Source of the DNA: Bacteroidota bacterium
Lineage (GTDB): Bacteria; Bacteroidota; Bacteroidia; Chitinophagales; Chitinophagaceae
Direction: 5' to 3'
Assembly (NCBI GenBank): GCA_018267705.1
Contig: JAFDXX010000007.1
Span: 1-64,000 of the forward strand
DNA: 64,000 nt
Shown here: one piece after another, positions 46,409 through 55,353 of the stretch
Position numbering within the stretch: the stretch's first letter is position 1
Layout of the letters: each line of letters starts with the position of its first letter
Program-made: the position numbers and the translations under genes
The notes under the pieces: model-generated
What the model saw: the letters and a program-made list of their open reading frames with translations, nothing else
The model's database searches: none
Told to the model about the DNA's origin: nothing

Positions 46409-47146
46409 ATGCAAAGGAAATGTGCATTTGTTGTTATGATGGTGTTTCTGTTTATAGGAGGAATTTCTCTTTCCTTTATCAATATTCATCCAACTAAAAC
46501 TATTGCGGCAACTACAACTAAAACAAAGCATACTGTTTCAGTATATGACAGTTTAAATCTTTCAGAATTAGGCTTATCTAAACAAGCATTTAATGCAGCA
46601 TTTAAAGGATATCAGAATTTAATAACTATTGGAAAAATTAAAAACGACAGCATCCTTTCTATTATAGATTTCAGCCTGCCTTCTACAGCTAAAAGATTAT
46701 TTGTTATTAATTTAAAAAATTACAGCATTTTATTTAATACCTATGTTTCACATGGTAAAAATTCAGGCACACAAAGTGCAACTTCATTTTCAAACAAACC
46801 GCAGAGTTTAAAAAGCAGCCTTGGCTTTTATGTTACTTCGGCAACTTATTTTGGCAAACATGGTTATTCATTAAAATTAGAAGGAGAAGAAAAAGGATTT
46901 AATGACAATGCCTATAACAGAGGTATTGTAATGCATAGTGCTACTTATGTAAGTGAAGATTTTATAAAATTGCAAGGCCGCATAGGAAGAAGTGAAGGTT
47001 GTCCCGCCGTTCCTGAAGAAGAAAACAACGCCATTATTGAAACTATTAAAAATGGTTCTTGTCTTTTTATATATGCACCAAACAACAAGTATTTAACAAA
47101 ATCAAAGTTGTTACACCAAAAAAATATTGGTAGCATCAATTCCTAA
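46409..47146 (+). CDS. Murein L,D-transpeptidase catalytic domain protein (YkuD_2 type)
   Basis: 245 residues with an N-terminal membrane or signal helix (about 6-26). The catalytic segment has His176 in GIVMHSATYVS and Cys198 in GRSEGCPAVP, separated as in the YkuD_2 subfamily. FVINLKNYSILFNTYVSHG and SSLGFYVTS are typical of it too. It should cross-link or trim peptidoglycan in the periplasm. It differs in subfamily from the enzyme at 17014. The rpsF promoter follows after 36 bases. Confidence 0.85.
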   Translation: MQRKCAFVVMMVFLFIGGISLSFINIHPTKTIAATTTKTKHTVSVYDSLNLSELGLSKQAFNAAFKGYQNLITIGKIKNDSILSIIDFSLPSTAKRLFVINLKNYSILFNTYVSHGKNSGTQSATSFSNKPQSLKSSLGFYVTSATYFGKHGYSLKLEGEEKGFNDNAYNRGIVMHSATYVSEDFIKLQGRIGRSEGCPAVPEEENNAIIETIKNGSCLFIYAPNNKYLTKSKLLHQKNIGSINS

Positions 47147-47182
47147 TCTTTTAAAAAATACGTTTTGTAATAGCAAAACCCC

Positions 47183-47190
47183 TACTTTTG
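47183..47190 (+). promoter_or_regulatory. Promoter -7 element of the rpsF-rpsR-rplI unit
   Basis: TACTTTTG followed by CAGCC. The leader to the rpsF ATG is about 80 bases and has two small hairpins: AATCTG/CAGATT (47199-47216) and ATTGG/CCAAT (47245-47260). The second sits just before the start codon. Confidence 0.65.
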
Positions 47191-47276
47191 CAGCCCCAAA
47201 TCTGTTTTGGCAGATTCTGCTTTGATACAATTTCAAAGTTGTCCATTGGGAAAAACCAATTAAAAACAAACAGGTA

Positions 47277-47633
47277 ATGAACAATTACGAATTAATGGTG
47301 ATTTTTACGCCTGTACTTTCTGAAGAAGATTTTAAATCTGCTCAAAAAAAGTACGAAGGTTTCATCACCGAAAACGGAGGTTCTGTAGTACACAGCAACC
47401 CTTGGGGCTTAAAATCTTTAGCTTACCCCATTGAGAAAAAAACCACAGGTATTTATTGGGTATTAGAGTACAGCAGTAATGCCGACTTTAACGAAAAATT
47501 GAAAATTCAATTATTGCGTGATGAGCAAGTAATGAGACACATGTTTACCAAATTAGATAAATATGCTGTTGAATACAATGCTCATAAAAAAACAGGTCTT
47601 CCATTTAAAAACCAAAAAGTAGCGGAGGTATAA
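47277..47633 (+). CDS. rpsF: 30S ribosomal protein S6
   Basis: 118 residues of the S6 ferredoxin-like fold ([65 protein letters not shown]). It binds S18 on the 30S platform. The rpsR gene follows after one base, which matches the S6:S18 complex. First gene of the unit. The structured leader could allow autoregulation. Confidence 0.97.
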   Translation: MNNYELMVIFTPVLSEEDFKSAQKKYEGFITENGGSVVHSNPWGLKSLAYPIEKKTTGIYWVLEYSSNADFNEKLKIQLLRDEQVMRHMFTKLDKYAVEYNAHKKTGLPFKNQKVAEV

Positions 47634-47634
47634 T

Positions 47635-47898
47635 ATGGCAAAGAACGAAATAAAATATCTTACTGCCATTAAGCAGGAGAAACCCAAAAAGAAATATTGC
47701 CGTTTTAAAAAATACGGTATTAAATACGTTGATTATAAAGACGTAGAATTTTTAAAGAAATTTTTAAACGAACAAGGTAAAATGTTGCCTCGTCGTTTAA
47801 GTGGAAACTCTTTAAAATATCAACGTAAAGTAAGTGATGCGGTAAAAAAAGCACGTCAAATGGCTTTATTACCTTACGTTGCAGATTTATTAAAATAG
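47635..47898 (+). CDS. rpsR: 30S ribosomal protein S18
   Basis: 87 residues. Conserved core: [23 protein letters not shown] with [18 protein letters not shown] and ARQMALLPY. One cysteine (residue 22) is present. It starts one base after rpsF and precedes rplI by about 100 bases. Confidence 0.97.
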   Translation: MAKNEIKYLTAIKQEKPKKKYCRFKKYGIKYVDYKDVEFLKKFLNEQGKMLPRRLSGNSLKYQRKVSDAVKKARQMALLPYVADLLK

Positions 47899-48000
47899 AA
47901 CCATATTAGTAACCACTCCCTAATTTTCCTTTACAGGAACTGACAGTCGCAATCATTCATTAAAAACAGATTGGGTGTCTTGGGAACTAAAAACAAAACC

Positions 48001-48447
48001 ATGCAAGTAATTTTAATTCAAGATGTAGATAATCTTGGCGGACGTAACGAATTAGTAACTGTAAAAAACGGTTATGCTCGTAACTATTTAATTCCTAAAA
48101 AATTTGCTGTAGAGGCTAATCCTTCAAACGTAAAACAATTAGAAGAACGTTTAAAAGTACAAGCAAAAAAAGAAGCAGCAATGTTAGCCCAAATAAATAA
48201 AGTAGTAGAAGTATTAAAAGCTTCTCCTGTAAAAATTGGAGCTAAAACAGGTACTTCAGGCAAAATATTCGGAAGCGTAACTTCATTACAAATTGCACGT
48301 GCCATTCGTGATCAAAAAGGTTACGAAATAGACCGCAAACGTATTCATATTGTAGATGAAGTAAAAGAATTAGGTACTTATAAAGCAACTATAGATTTTG
48401 GTAATGGAAACAATACTGAAATTGAATTTGAAGTAGTAGGCGAATAA
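48001..48447 (+). CDS. rplI: 50S ribosomal protein L9
   Basis: 148 residues. The N-terminal domain MQVILIQDVDNLGGRNELV and GYARNYLIPKKFA, a long connecting helix and a C-terminal domain (GKIFGSVTSLQIARAI) identify L9. I chose the ATG at 48001; an in-frame TTG at 47971 would add 10 residues without family support. It is the last gene of the unit and a strong terminator follows. Confidence 0.97.
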   Translation: MQVILIQDVDNLGGRNELVTVKNGYARNYLIPKKFAVEANPSNVKQLEERLKVQAKKEAAMLAQINKVVEVLKASPVKIGAKTGTSGKIFGSVTSLQIARAIRDQKGYEIDRKRIHIVDEVKELGTYKATIDFGNGNNTEIEFEVVGE

Positions 48448-48523
48448 AGAAATTACCATTTCTCGTTATAATAAAAATAACTCACAAAATTCGTTGTAAG
48501 CTACTGCTACAAAGCGTTTTATT

Positions 48524-48559
48524 AAAGCAAATTGAATCACTTTTCAATTTGCTTTTTTT
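48524..48559 (+). terminator. Terminator of the rpsF-rpsR-rplI unit
   Basis: A perfect 13-bp stem (outermost AA pairs plus AGCAAATTGAA/TTCAATTTGCT) with a six-base loop is followed by T-rich sequence, 77 bases after the rplI stop. Confidence 0.88.
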
Positions 48560-48877
48560 ATGTATGAAAAAATGAATGCAAAGTTTATATGTCAATAAGA
48601 ATAACAAAAGGTTTAGTACTTTAAAAACTTTTTTTCGTCAATATTTATCCGAAGTATCTGTTCAAGTTTCTATCTCAATGAATATGTTACACAATAAATT
48701 ATGAAGTCATTTTAAAACAATAGACGCTGTAATTGCTAACTATTTTTTGTCTCAATACTTTATTTACAGCGTATAGAAATAGTTACTTTTTACTATTAAA
48801 AACACACACATAAAATATTAAAAAACAATAGCATTTCCGTAATCAGAAAAAATAGTTGGGTGATATCCCAAAAAAAC
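48560..48877. other. AT-rich intergenic region after rplI with a 9-bp inverted repeat
   Basis: The full gap between rplI and the RRM gene is 548 bases. After the terminator there is no credible gene. ACGCTGTAA (48724-48732) and TTACAGCGT (48764-48772) pair perfectly across 31 bases. Just before the RRM promoter, TTGGG-TGATAT-CCCAA forms a small hairpin at 48855-48870. A small RNA is possible but I cannot support one. Confidence 0.4.
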
Positions 48878-48885
48878 TATCTTTG
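48878..48885 (+). promoter_or_regulatory. Promoter -7 element of the RRM protein gene
   Basis: TATCTTTG, an exact match. It leaves a leader of about 100 bases before the ATG at 48996, long for this region, containing the palindrome AACCGGTT at about 48897-48904. Confidence 0.6.
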
Positions 48886-48995
48886 TTGTACCCAATAACC
48901 GGTTTTCCATTCTCTCGGGGTTTTAAAAAAGTAAATGCTCAGGGTTTTGGTTGCTGTTTTTATAATGGGTTTTGTAAACATTTAATCAAAAAACA

Positions 48996-49397
48996 ATGAA
49001 CATTTACGTTGGAAATTTAAACTGGCAAATGACCAGTGAAGACCTTCAAGAATTATTTGCCCCTTACGGCGAAGTAAGCAGTGCAAAAATTGTAACAGAC
49101 AAATTTAAAAACGACCGCAGCAAAGGTTTCGGTTTTGTTGAAATGGCAGATGACGAAGCAGCAAAAACTGCAATAGCTGCTTTACACGATACTGATATTC
49201 AAGGTCGTAAAATTGTAGTTAATGAAAGCCAACCACGCCCTGAAGGCGAACGCAGAAGCGGTGGCGGTGGTTTTAAGAAAAGTTTTGGCGGCGGCGGTGG
49301 TAGCCGTGGCGGCTTTGGTGGTGGCAACCGCGGTGGCGGTGGCTACGGTGGTGGTAGAGACCGCGGAAACAGCGGTGGCGGTTACAACAGATATTAA
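48996..49397 (+). CDS. Glycine-rich RRM RNA-binding protein
   Basis: 133 residues. One RRM domain at 1-82 has RNP2 IYVGNL and RNP1 KGFGFVEM. The tail (about 88-133) is Gly/Arg-rich with RGG-like units and ends GGGYNRY. This layout matches the glycine-rich RRM proteins common in Bacteroidota and cyanobacteria, where cold or stress induction is known. The long leader and own promoter fit post-transcriptional control. It binds RNA; its targets are unknown. Confidence 0.93.
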   Translation: MNIYVGNLNWQMTSEDLQELFAPYGEVSSAKIVTDKFKNDRSKGFGFVEMADDEAAKTAIAALHDTDIQGRKIVVNESQPRPEGERRSGGGGFKKSFGGGGGSRGGFGGGNRGGGGYGGGRDRGNSGGGYNRY

Positions 49398-49417
49398 TTA
49401 ATATTATCTCTACTATA

Positions 49418-49455
49418 AAAAATCCTCGCATACATTGCGGGGATTTTTATTTTTG
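49418..49455 (+). terminator. Terminator after the RRM gene
   Basis: A 13-bp stem (AAAAATCCTCGCA with TGCGGGGATTTTT, one G-T pair) with a five-base loop is followed by ATTTTTG. The next start codon is 9 bases on. Confidence 0.88.
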
Positions 49456-49463
49456 TACCTCAC

Positions 49464-49976
49464 ATGAATTTAGAATTTACTAATACCATACCTGATAATA
49501 TCAACTTACAACCCATTTTAATTTCAGAAGCAACTTCAATAAACTATAAGCACCAAATATTTATCGTTGAATACAACAACAAAATAGCCACTAGTTTATA
49601 CCAAATAAAATATCAAATACACTCCAGTTCTTTTAAAGAAGTTATGAAAATAAAAAATATTCTTGCTGTAGGACACGAGGAGTATTTTTATTTATATAAT
49701 ACCACAACAAACACAAATATTTTAAGTCTTACAATGAATGGTTATTTTGGGCATCTTTATTATAACACAAAAATATTTTATGTAACAGATGCTACCGGAA
49801 TATATTGCATTAATAAAACCGGAAACATTATTTGGCATAATGATGAATTAGGAATAGACGGGGTAATCATTAATGATTTTATTGATAATACCATTGTAGG
49901 AAATGGCGATTTTGACCCACCCGGTGGTTGGATAGATTTTTCAATAAATAAAGAAACGGGTATTAAAATATTATAA
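49464..49976 (+). CDS. Uncharacterised protein with beta-propeller-like repeats and a DPPGGW motif
   Basis: 170 residues with no signal peptide and no membrane helix. It is rich in beta-strand patterns and Tyr/Asn. The C-terminal part has IYCINKTGNIIWHNDELGID and then GDFDPPGGWIDFSIN, which recalls PQQ/WD-like propeller blades ending in a Trp-containing turn. No catalytic residues are evident. The start lies directly after a terminator, so it needs its own promoter, and I see none with an exact match. I do not know the family. A binding or immunity-type protein is a guess from shape only. Confidence 0.65.
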   Translation: MNLEFTNTIPDNINLQPILISEATSINYKHQIFIVEYNNKIATSLYQIKYQIHSSSFKEVMKIKNILAVGHEEYFYLYNTTTNTNILSLTMNGYFGHLYYNTKIFYVTDATGIYCINKTGNIIWHNDELGIDGVIINDFIDNTIVGNGDFDPPGGWIDFSINKETGIKIL

Positions 49977-50051
49977 GAGTTTTATCTCTATAAAATAACA
50001 GAACATCAGTGCAAATTATATTGCCCATCACAAAAACTTTCCTGAAATTAT

Positions 50052-50915
50052 TTAATTTAATTGCGGATCAACCACCTCGCCACTGCTATCACCATCTTCA
50101 ATTATAAATGTAGTATCTTCTTCTGTAGCTCTTTCAACTTCATTTCCGGCAAATTGTAAATCTTCTTCTCTGTTATCGTTCCATTCAATAATAAAATTAT
50201 TTCTGCCTTCGCCTATCAACAGTTTCATGTATTTCTGTTGTGTTAGTTCTAACATTGATAAGAAAAGAAATAAAGCGTGAATGCGGTTTTCACATATTTC
50301 AAAAATTTTTTCAAACGATACAGTTTTTTCTCTCTTTACAAATTCTGTTACAAAATCTCTACTACCTTCCATTGTGTAGTTGTATCTAACTACAGTATGT
50401 ACGGGTTTATTTTGCCGATCGTGTACACGTTGCATTACCTTTTCAAAAGCTTTCATTAATTTGAATAAAGTAATAGTTTGTATTTCAGTACCCTCACCAG
50501 CTTCTTCACCAATGGCATGTAATTCTTTATGCAAGTTTCCGCGTTTAACCATTAATAAACGTTCTGCTTCCATCTCAGCCATTTTGGCCGCAGCTTCTTT
50601 AAATTTTTTATATTCTAAAATTTTATCAATTAATTCTTGACGTGGGTCTATTTCATTTCCTTGTGCATCTAACTCTTTGCGTGGCAATAATAATTTTGCT
50701 TTAATACGCATAAGGGTTGATATGAATAAAATAAATTCACTGCTTAACTCAATATTTAATTTTTCTTGTGTATGTATGTAATCAAGAAAATCGTTAGTTA
50801 TTTTAGTAATGGGAATATTGTAAATATCTAATTCGTCTCTTTCAATAAAAAATAATAATAAATCGAAAGGACCTTCAAATTGGTCTAATTTAATTTGGTA
50901 AGTTGTTGTATTCAC
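50052..50915 (-). CDS. scpA: Segregation and condensation protein A
   Basis: 287 residues, the kleisin partner of SMC in chromosome compaction. The N-terminal signature YQIKLDQFEGPFDLLLFFIE and DIYNIPITKITNDFLDYI is clear, and the C-terminal winged-helix segment RIHALFLFLSMLELTQQKYM is present. The C-terminus is acidic. Its usual partner gene scpB is not adjacent. Confidence 0.93.
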   Translation of the reverse strand: MNTTTYQIKLDQFEGPFDLLLFFIERDELDIYNIPITKITNDFLDYIHTQEKLNIELSSEFILFISTLMRIKAKLLLPRKELDAQGNEIDPRQELIDKILEYKKFKEAAAKMAEMEAERLLMVKRGNLHKELHAIGEEAGEGTEIQTITLFKLMKAFEKVMQRVHDRQNKPVHTVVRYNYTMEGSRDFVTEFVKREKTVSFEKIFEICENRIHALFLFLSMLELTQQKYMKLLIGEGRNNFIIEWNDNREEDLQFAGNEVERATEEDTTFIIEDGDSSGEVVDPQLN

Positions 50916-50989
50916 ACAAAAATCTTTAACTGCAAATAAAGGTATTTAAGCAAGAAATATTGCTTTGCCGTAGGTTTAGTTATCCACCA

Positions 50990-51021
50990 AAATAAACATC
51001 CCACCTGTATTTGGTGGGATG
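50990..51021 (-). terminator. Terminator of mscL
   Basis: The minus strand forms a perfect 9-bp stem CATCCCACC/GGTGGGATG with a seven-base loop and continues TTTATTTT, 13 bases after the mscL stop. Confidence 0.85.
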
Positions 51022-51033
51022 AATAAGATTGAA

Positions 51034-51471
51034 TTATTTTTTTAATGCATCTCGTATTTCTGTTAATAATTTATCGGTTGATGATGGTTCGGGTGGTGCA
51101 GCGGGTGCAGCTGCTGCTTCTTTTTTCTTCATGGCATTAATTCCCTTAATTACCATAAATACTGCAAAAGCTACTATAATAAAATCTATTACATTGGTAA
51201 TAAACGTTCCGTACTTTACAGAAACTTCTGCTACGGCTTTTGTTACTATATTTCCCGTTGCATCTTTTACCTCGGGCAGGGCATCTTTAAGAATAATTTT
51301 TTTATCGTTAAAATCTATACCACCGGTAAGCATCCCTACTAATGGCATTACAATGCCATCAACAAACGAAGAAACAATTTTTCCAAATGCAGCACCCATT
51401 ACAAAAGCTACCGCTACATCTACCAAATTGCCACGCATGGCAAACTCTTTAAATTCTTTCATCATTCCCAT
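51034..51471 (-). CDS. mscL: Large-conductance mechanosensitive channel
   Basis: 145 residues. The N-terminal helix and first membrane helix MKEFKEFAMRGNLVDVAVAF and MGAAFGKIVSSFVDGIVMPL are typical. The second membrane helix is at about 90-110 (FITNVIDFIIVAFAVFMVIK). The cytoplasmic tail contains an Ala/Pro-rich linker (AAAAPAAPPEPSS) before the final helical bundle. It forms a pentamer that opens under membrane tension to release solutes on osmotic downshock. Confidence 0.96.
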   Translation of the reverse strand: MGMMKEFKEFAMRGNLVDVAVAFVMGAAFGKIVSSFVDGIVMPLVGMLTGGIDFNDKKIILKDALPEVKDATGNIVTKAVAEVSVKYGTFITNVIDFIIVAFAVFMVIKGINAMKKKEAAAAPAAPPEPSSTDKLLTEIRDALKK

Positions 51472-51547
51472 AATAATATTTTTTTTGTTGAGATTTAAAA
51501 GTAAATACTTTATTTGATAAACAAAATTTTTGCTGTGGCAAAATAAT

Positions 51548-51555
51548 CATCTTTG
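51548..51555 (+). promoter_or_regulatory. Probable promoter -7 element of the EamA transporter gene
   Basis: CATCTTTG differs from TAnnTTTG at the first base and is 20 bases before the ATG at 51575, supporting that start over the one at 51530. Confidence 0.4.
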
Positions 51556-51574
51556 CTTAAATACAAAATTTGTA

Positions 51575-52471
51575 ATGAAGTTTATTAAATGGATTTTATT
51601 TATTGTGCTTTCGGTAATTTGGGGGAGTTCTTTTATTTTAATGAAAGAAGGAATGAATGTGCTTAGCCCTTACCAGGTTGCAGCATTAAGAATTTTTAGT
51701 GCGGGGCTTGTGTTATTGCCTTTCTTTATAAAAGCATGGAAACAAATACCCAAAAATAAAATTGCTATTGTATTACTTTCGGGTTTAGTAGGTAATTTTA
51801 TTCCGGCTTTTTTGTTTTGTCTTGCTGAAACAAAAATAGATAGTTCTATTGCGGGTATTTTAAATGCACTTACACCTTTGTTTACTATTATTATTGGCAT
51901 GTTGTTTTTTAATATATATGCTAATACTAAAAAAATAATAGGTGTTTTTATTGGATTTATTGGTTTAATATTACTTTTTACGGGTGGAGATAAGATTGAT
52001 TTCAGTAATATTTCATACTCATTATTAATATTACTGGCAACCTTAATGTATGGTATTAATGTAAATATGGTAGGAAAATATTTACAAGAAATTGGCTCAC
52101 TTAATATTGCTACTGTTGCATTTGGATTGTTGGTTATTCCTTCTTTAATTATTCTTTTTTATACAGGTTATTTTCAATTTCAGTTTACACATAAAGGTTT
52201 TTTATTAAGTACAGGTGCAAGTTGTTTATTAGGTATTATGGGTACAGCAATTGCAACGGTTTTATTTTATAGACTTTTAAAAACAGCCGGAGCATTGTTT
52301 GCATCAATGGTTACGTATGGCATTCCTATTGTTGCTGTATTATTAGGTTTGTTAAGAAACGAAAAAGTTACTGTGCAAATTTTAGTAAGTTTATTTGTTA
52401 TTTTATTAGGTGTATATATTGTAAATATTGCCAATAAAAATCCCTCTTTATTTAAAAACAAAAAGGGATAG
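51575..52471 (+). CDS. EamA-family (drug/metabolite) transporter
   Basis: 298 residues and ten membrane helices in two EamA halves of five. The N-terminus (IVLSVIWGSSFILMKEG) and PYQVAALRIFSAGLVLLP are typical, and the second half repeats the pattern (about 150-290). These carriers export amino acids or other small metabolites, but the substrate is not evident. The gene ends 23 bases before the convergent frr. Confidence 0.92.
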   Translation: MKFIKWILFIVLSVIWGSSFILMKEGMNVLSPYQVAALRIFSAGLVLLPFFIKAWKQIPKNKIAIVLLSGLVGNFIPAFLFCLAETKIDSSIAGILNALTPLFTIIIGMLFFNIYANTKKIIGVFIGFIGLILLFTGGDKIDFSNISYSLLILLATLMYGINVNMVGKYLQEIGSLNIATVAFGLLVIPSLIILFYTGYFQFQFTHKGFLLSTGASCLLGIMGTAIATVLFYRLLKTAGALFASMVTYGIPIVAVLLGLLRNEKVTVQILVSLFVILLGVYIVNIANKNPSLFKNKKG

Positions 52472-52494
52472 TTAAGTAGTTTTATAAAAGAAGT

Positions 52495-53058
52495 TTATAC
52501 CGTCATCATTTCTTTTTCTTTTGCAGTTAAGTGTTTATCAACCAAACTAATATGTTTGTCTGTTAATTCCTGAACAGATTTTTCTCCGTCTTTAGCAGCA
52601 TCTTCACTTAAGCCATCTTTCTGTAATTTTTTAATTTGTTCAATATTATCTCTTCTAATATTTCTTATGGCTATTTTAGAGTTTTCGCCTTCAGCACTTG
52701 CTTTTTTATATAATTCTTTTCTTCTTTCTTCGGTTAATGGAGGTAAGTACAATCTTATTTGTACTCCATCATTTTGTGGTGTAACACCAATATTTGCCTG
52801 CATAATAGCTCTTTCAATAGCAGCCAGCATTGGTTTTTCCCAAGGTTGTATGCTTATGGTTTTAGCATCTAACACACTTACATTTGCAACCTGATTAATT
52901 GGTGTTGGTGCTCCATAATATTCAACGGTTATGCCATCAAGCATTGTTGGACTTGCTTTTCCTGCTCTTATTTTTACTAATTCACTTTCTAAATGTGCAA
53001 TAGCTTTTTGCATGCTATCGGCGGCATCTTCAATAATTAAATCTAATTCTTCGTTCAT
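52495..53058 (-). CDS. frr: Ribosome recycling factor
   Basis: 187 residues. It separates the 70S ribosome after termination together with EF-G. SELVKIRAGKASPTMLDGI and VEYYGAPTPINQVANV, then LPPLTEERRKELYKKASAEGE, are conserved. The usual neighbour pyrH is absent. It lies 72 bases after the undecaprenyl-phosphate transferase gene on the same strand. Confidence 0.97.
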   Translation of the reverse strand: MNEELDLIIEDAADSMQKAIAHLESELVKIRAGKASPTMLDGITVEYYGAPTPINQVANVSVLDAKTISIQPWEKPMLAAIERAIMQANIGVTPQNDGVQIRLYLPPLTEERRKELYKKASAEGENSKIAIRNIRRDNIEQIKKLQKDGLSEDAAKDGEKSVQELTDKHISLVDKHLTAKEKEMMTV

Positions 53059-53130
53059 AATAATTTTTTACCGGCAGCAAATCTAATGCAGCCAAGCAAA
53101 TAAACAATTTAAAAAAGTTTTTAGAAAATA

Positions 53131-54282
53131 TTAATTATTCTTAGCCTGTTTTTCGTTTTTGTTAAATAAACTTTGACTAATTCTGTTTACAAAAGAAGTA
53201 GTGTTGGTAATTGTATTTTCTTCTTCATTACCTACCGCATATAACTGTATAGATTTTGGTTTAGTAATATGCAAAATATAAATTCCGGAAAAGAATAGTG
53301 CTGTTTGAATGAGAATAACTTTTGTAGTACCTAAAGGTAATGCAAAGTAGGATAACAGAATAAATAATAACGCAAATGCACTTAATGAAAATGCAATACT
53401 TTTATGCGATAAGCCCCTATCTAAAAGAATATGGTGTAAATGGTTTCTATCAGCAGAAAAAGGACTTCTTCCATGCAATATTCTTATTCCAAAAACTCGT
53501 AATGTGTCTAACATAGGAATTAATAAAATTCCGAAACCCATTGCAGGAGATGAAAGATGAGGAAGTAATGTTGAATTTTCGGCTGTATTAATAAACCGAA
53601 TAACTAAAATGGCATTAAGTAAACCACTTAACGTTGAGCCGGTATCTCCCATAAAAATTTTTGCGGGATAAAAATTATAAATTAAAAACGCCAACAAACT
53701 TGCTACAAAACAAAAAGCAAGCAATGCATAAAACATATCGTGATTTAAATAAAAGAACACACCAAAAACCGTTAATGAAACGATACTTAACATAGCCGCT
53801 AAACCATCTATTCCATCAATTAGATTAAAGGCATTGGTAATAACAATAATGGTAAATAGCGTAAGAAAAAAACTAAGTGTAGGATCAATAGTTGTAATAC
53901 TTAAAAAACCATACATATTTTGTATTAAAATACCCGCTTTAAACATTAAAAGCAATCCAACCACAACCTGACCAATAAATTTTTTTAATGGAGTAATGAT
54001 GAGAATATCATCTTTAACTCCCAGAAAAAAAACAATAATAAATGCAGCTATAAGAAATTGAAAATGTTGTATTATAGGGCCAGCATCTGCAGCTATTAAT
54101 AACCCCAACAGAAAGCCTCCAAAAATACCAACACCGCCTAATGATGGAATAGGATTTACATGTATCTTTCTTTCATCGGGATAATCATATAATTTCTTCA
54201 TACTGGCAATTGAAATAATTGACGGTATTGCATAAAAAGTAAGAATAAAAGATAGTATTACCCCTATAATTATAGATTCCAT
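53131..54282 (-). CDS. MraY/WecA/TagO-family undecaprenyl-phosphate sugar-1-phosphate transferase
   Basis: 383 residues and about 10-11 membrane helices. Family motifs: PSLGGVGIFGGFL near the start, VKDDILIITPLKKF, NAFNLIDGIDGLAAML, KIFMGDTGSTLSG and RNHLHHILLDRGLSHK. It moves a HexNAc-1-phosphate from its UDP form to undecaprenyl phosphate, the first step of a surface polysaccharide. The HLHH motif and absence of the MurNAc-pentapeptide signature favour the TagO/WecA branch over MraY. No other glycan genes surround it. Confidence 0.9.
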   Translation of the reverse strand: MESIIIGVILSFILTFYAIPSIISIASMKKLYDYPDERKIHVNPIPSLGGVGIFGGFLLGLLIAADAGPIIQHFQFLIAAFIIVFFLGVKDDILIITPLKKFIGQVVVGLLLMFKAGILIQNMYGFLSITTIDPTLSFFLTLFTIIVITNAFNLIDGIDGLAAMLSIVSLTVFGVFFYLNHDMFYALLAFCFVASLLAFLIYNFYPAKIFMGDTGSTLSGLLNAILVIRFINTAENSTLLPHLSSPAMGFGILLIPMLDTLRVFGIRILHGRSPFSADRNHLHHILLDRGLSHKSIAFSLSAFALLFILLSYFALPLGTTKVILIQTALFFSGIYILHITKPKSIQLYAVGNEEENTITNTTSFVNRISQSLFNKNEKQAKNN

Positions 54283-54462
54283 AGCATTGATTTTGACTTA
54301 GCACAAAACACAAACAGTATACTTCATGGGGTTAAGGCGATGTGCAATATAGCAACATTTTTGCTTAACCACTCAAAAAAATCAAACAAAACTGTAAAAT
54401 GTAACACTAAAATAATATTTATAAAACACGCCGATTGATTTTATATAGCAGCATTTTGCACT

Positions 54463-54470
54463 TACATTTG
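54463..54470 (+). promoter_or_regulatory. Promoter -7 element of the transketolase gene
   Basis: TACATTTG followed by CTGC, an exact match, 22 bases before the ATG at 54492. Confidence 0.65.
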
Positions 54471-54491
54471 CTGCTTTCAAACAAAAAAAAT

Positions 54492-55334
54492 ATGAGTACA
54501 GTTGCCGAGCTACAAAATATTGCCACACAAGTAAGAAGAGATATTGTTCGCATGGTACATGGCGTACAAAGCGGTCATCCGGGCGGCTCATTAGGTTGTG
54601 CCGATTTTTTAACTGCTTTATATTTCGATATCATGAAAAACAACACCAATTTCTCTATGGATGGTATTGGAGAAGATGTTTTCTTTTTATCAAACGGGCA
54701 TATTTCTCCATTATTTTATTCCGTTTTAGCCAGATTTGGATATTTTGATGTGAAAGAATTAGCTAGTTTTAGAAGAATTAATTCTCGCTTACAAGGTCAC
54801 CCAACTACACACGAGCATTTACCGGGTGTAAGAATGGCAAGCGGTTCTTTAGGGCAAGGCATGAGTGTAGCCATTGGTGCAGCATTAACCAAAAAATTAA
54901 ATAAAGACGATAGATATGTTTTCTCATTACACGGAGACGGAGAATTAGATGAAGGACAAAATTGGGAAGCCATTATGTTTGCTGCACATCATAAAGTTGA
55001 TAATTTAATTTCAACCATAGATTATAACGGACAACAAATTGATGGCCCAACACACGATGTAATGGGCTTAGAAAGTTTAAAAGAAAAGTTTCTTGCTTTT
55101 AACTGGGAAGTAATGGAAATGGATGGCAACAACATGCAAGCCGTAGTTGATGGTTTAAATAAAGCAAAAACATTAACCGGTAAGCAAAAGCCCGTATGTA
55201 TTTTAATGAAAACAATAATGGGCAAAGGAGTAGATTTTATGGAAGGCCATCACGAATGGCACGGCATTGCCCCTAATGATGAACAATTAGCAAAAGCATT
55301 AGCCCAATTACCCGAAACTTTAGAAGATTATTAA
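54492..55334 (+). CDS. Transketolase, N-terminal (thiamine pyrophosphate-binding) subunit
   Basis: 280 residues that match only the N-terminal part of transketolase: GVQSGHPGGSLGCADFLTAL, FLSNGHISPLFYSVLA, the TPP motif GDGELDEGQNWE and the metal-ligand region IDYNGQQIDGP. The protein ends at EDY with a stop and a strong terminator. The C-terminal (pyrimidine-binding) subunit is needed for activity. In Bacteroidota the two halves are usually neighbours, but here the next gene is an ECF sigma factor. I chose the ATG at 54492 over 54435 because of the promoter element. Confidence 0.9.
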   Translation: MSTVAELQNIATQVRRDIVRMVHGVQSGHPGGSLGCADFLTALYFDIMKNNTNFSMDGIGEDVFFLSNGHISPLFYSVLARFGYFDVKELASFRRINSRLQGHPTTHEHLPGVRMASGSLGQGMSVAIGAALTKKLNKDDRYVFSLHGDGELDEGQNWEAIMFAAHHKVDNLISTIDYNGQQIDGPTHDVMGLESLKEKFLAFNWEVMEMDGNNMQAVVDGLNKAKTLTGKQKPVCILMKTIMGKGVDFMEGHHEWHGIAPNDEQLAKALAQLPETLEDY

Positions 55335-55353
55335 AAACATCATCATAAACAAC

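Noticed and set aside
51029..51517. 162-residue open frame on the plus strand opposite mscL
   Set aside because: It lies antisense to a clear mscL, and its sequence is a mirror of the channel codons with no family resemblance.
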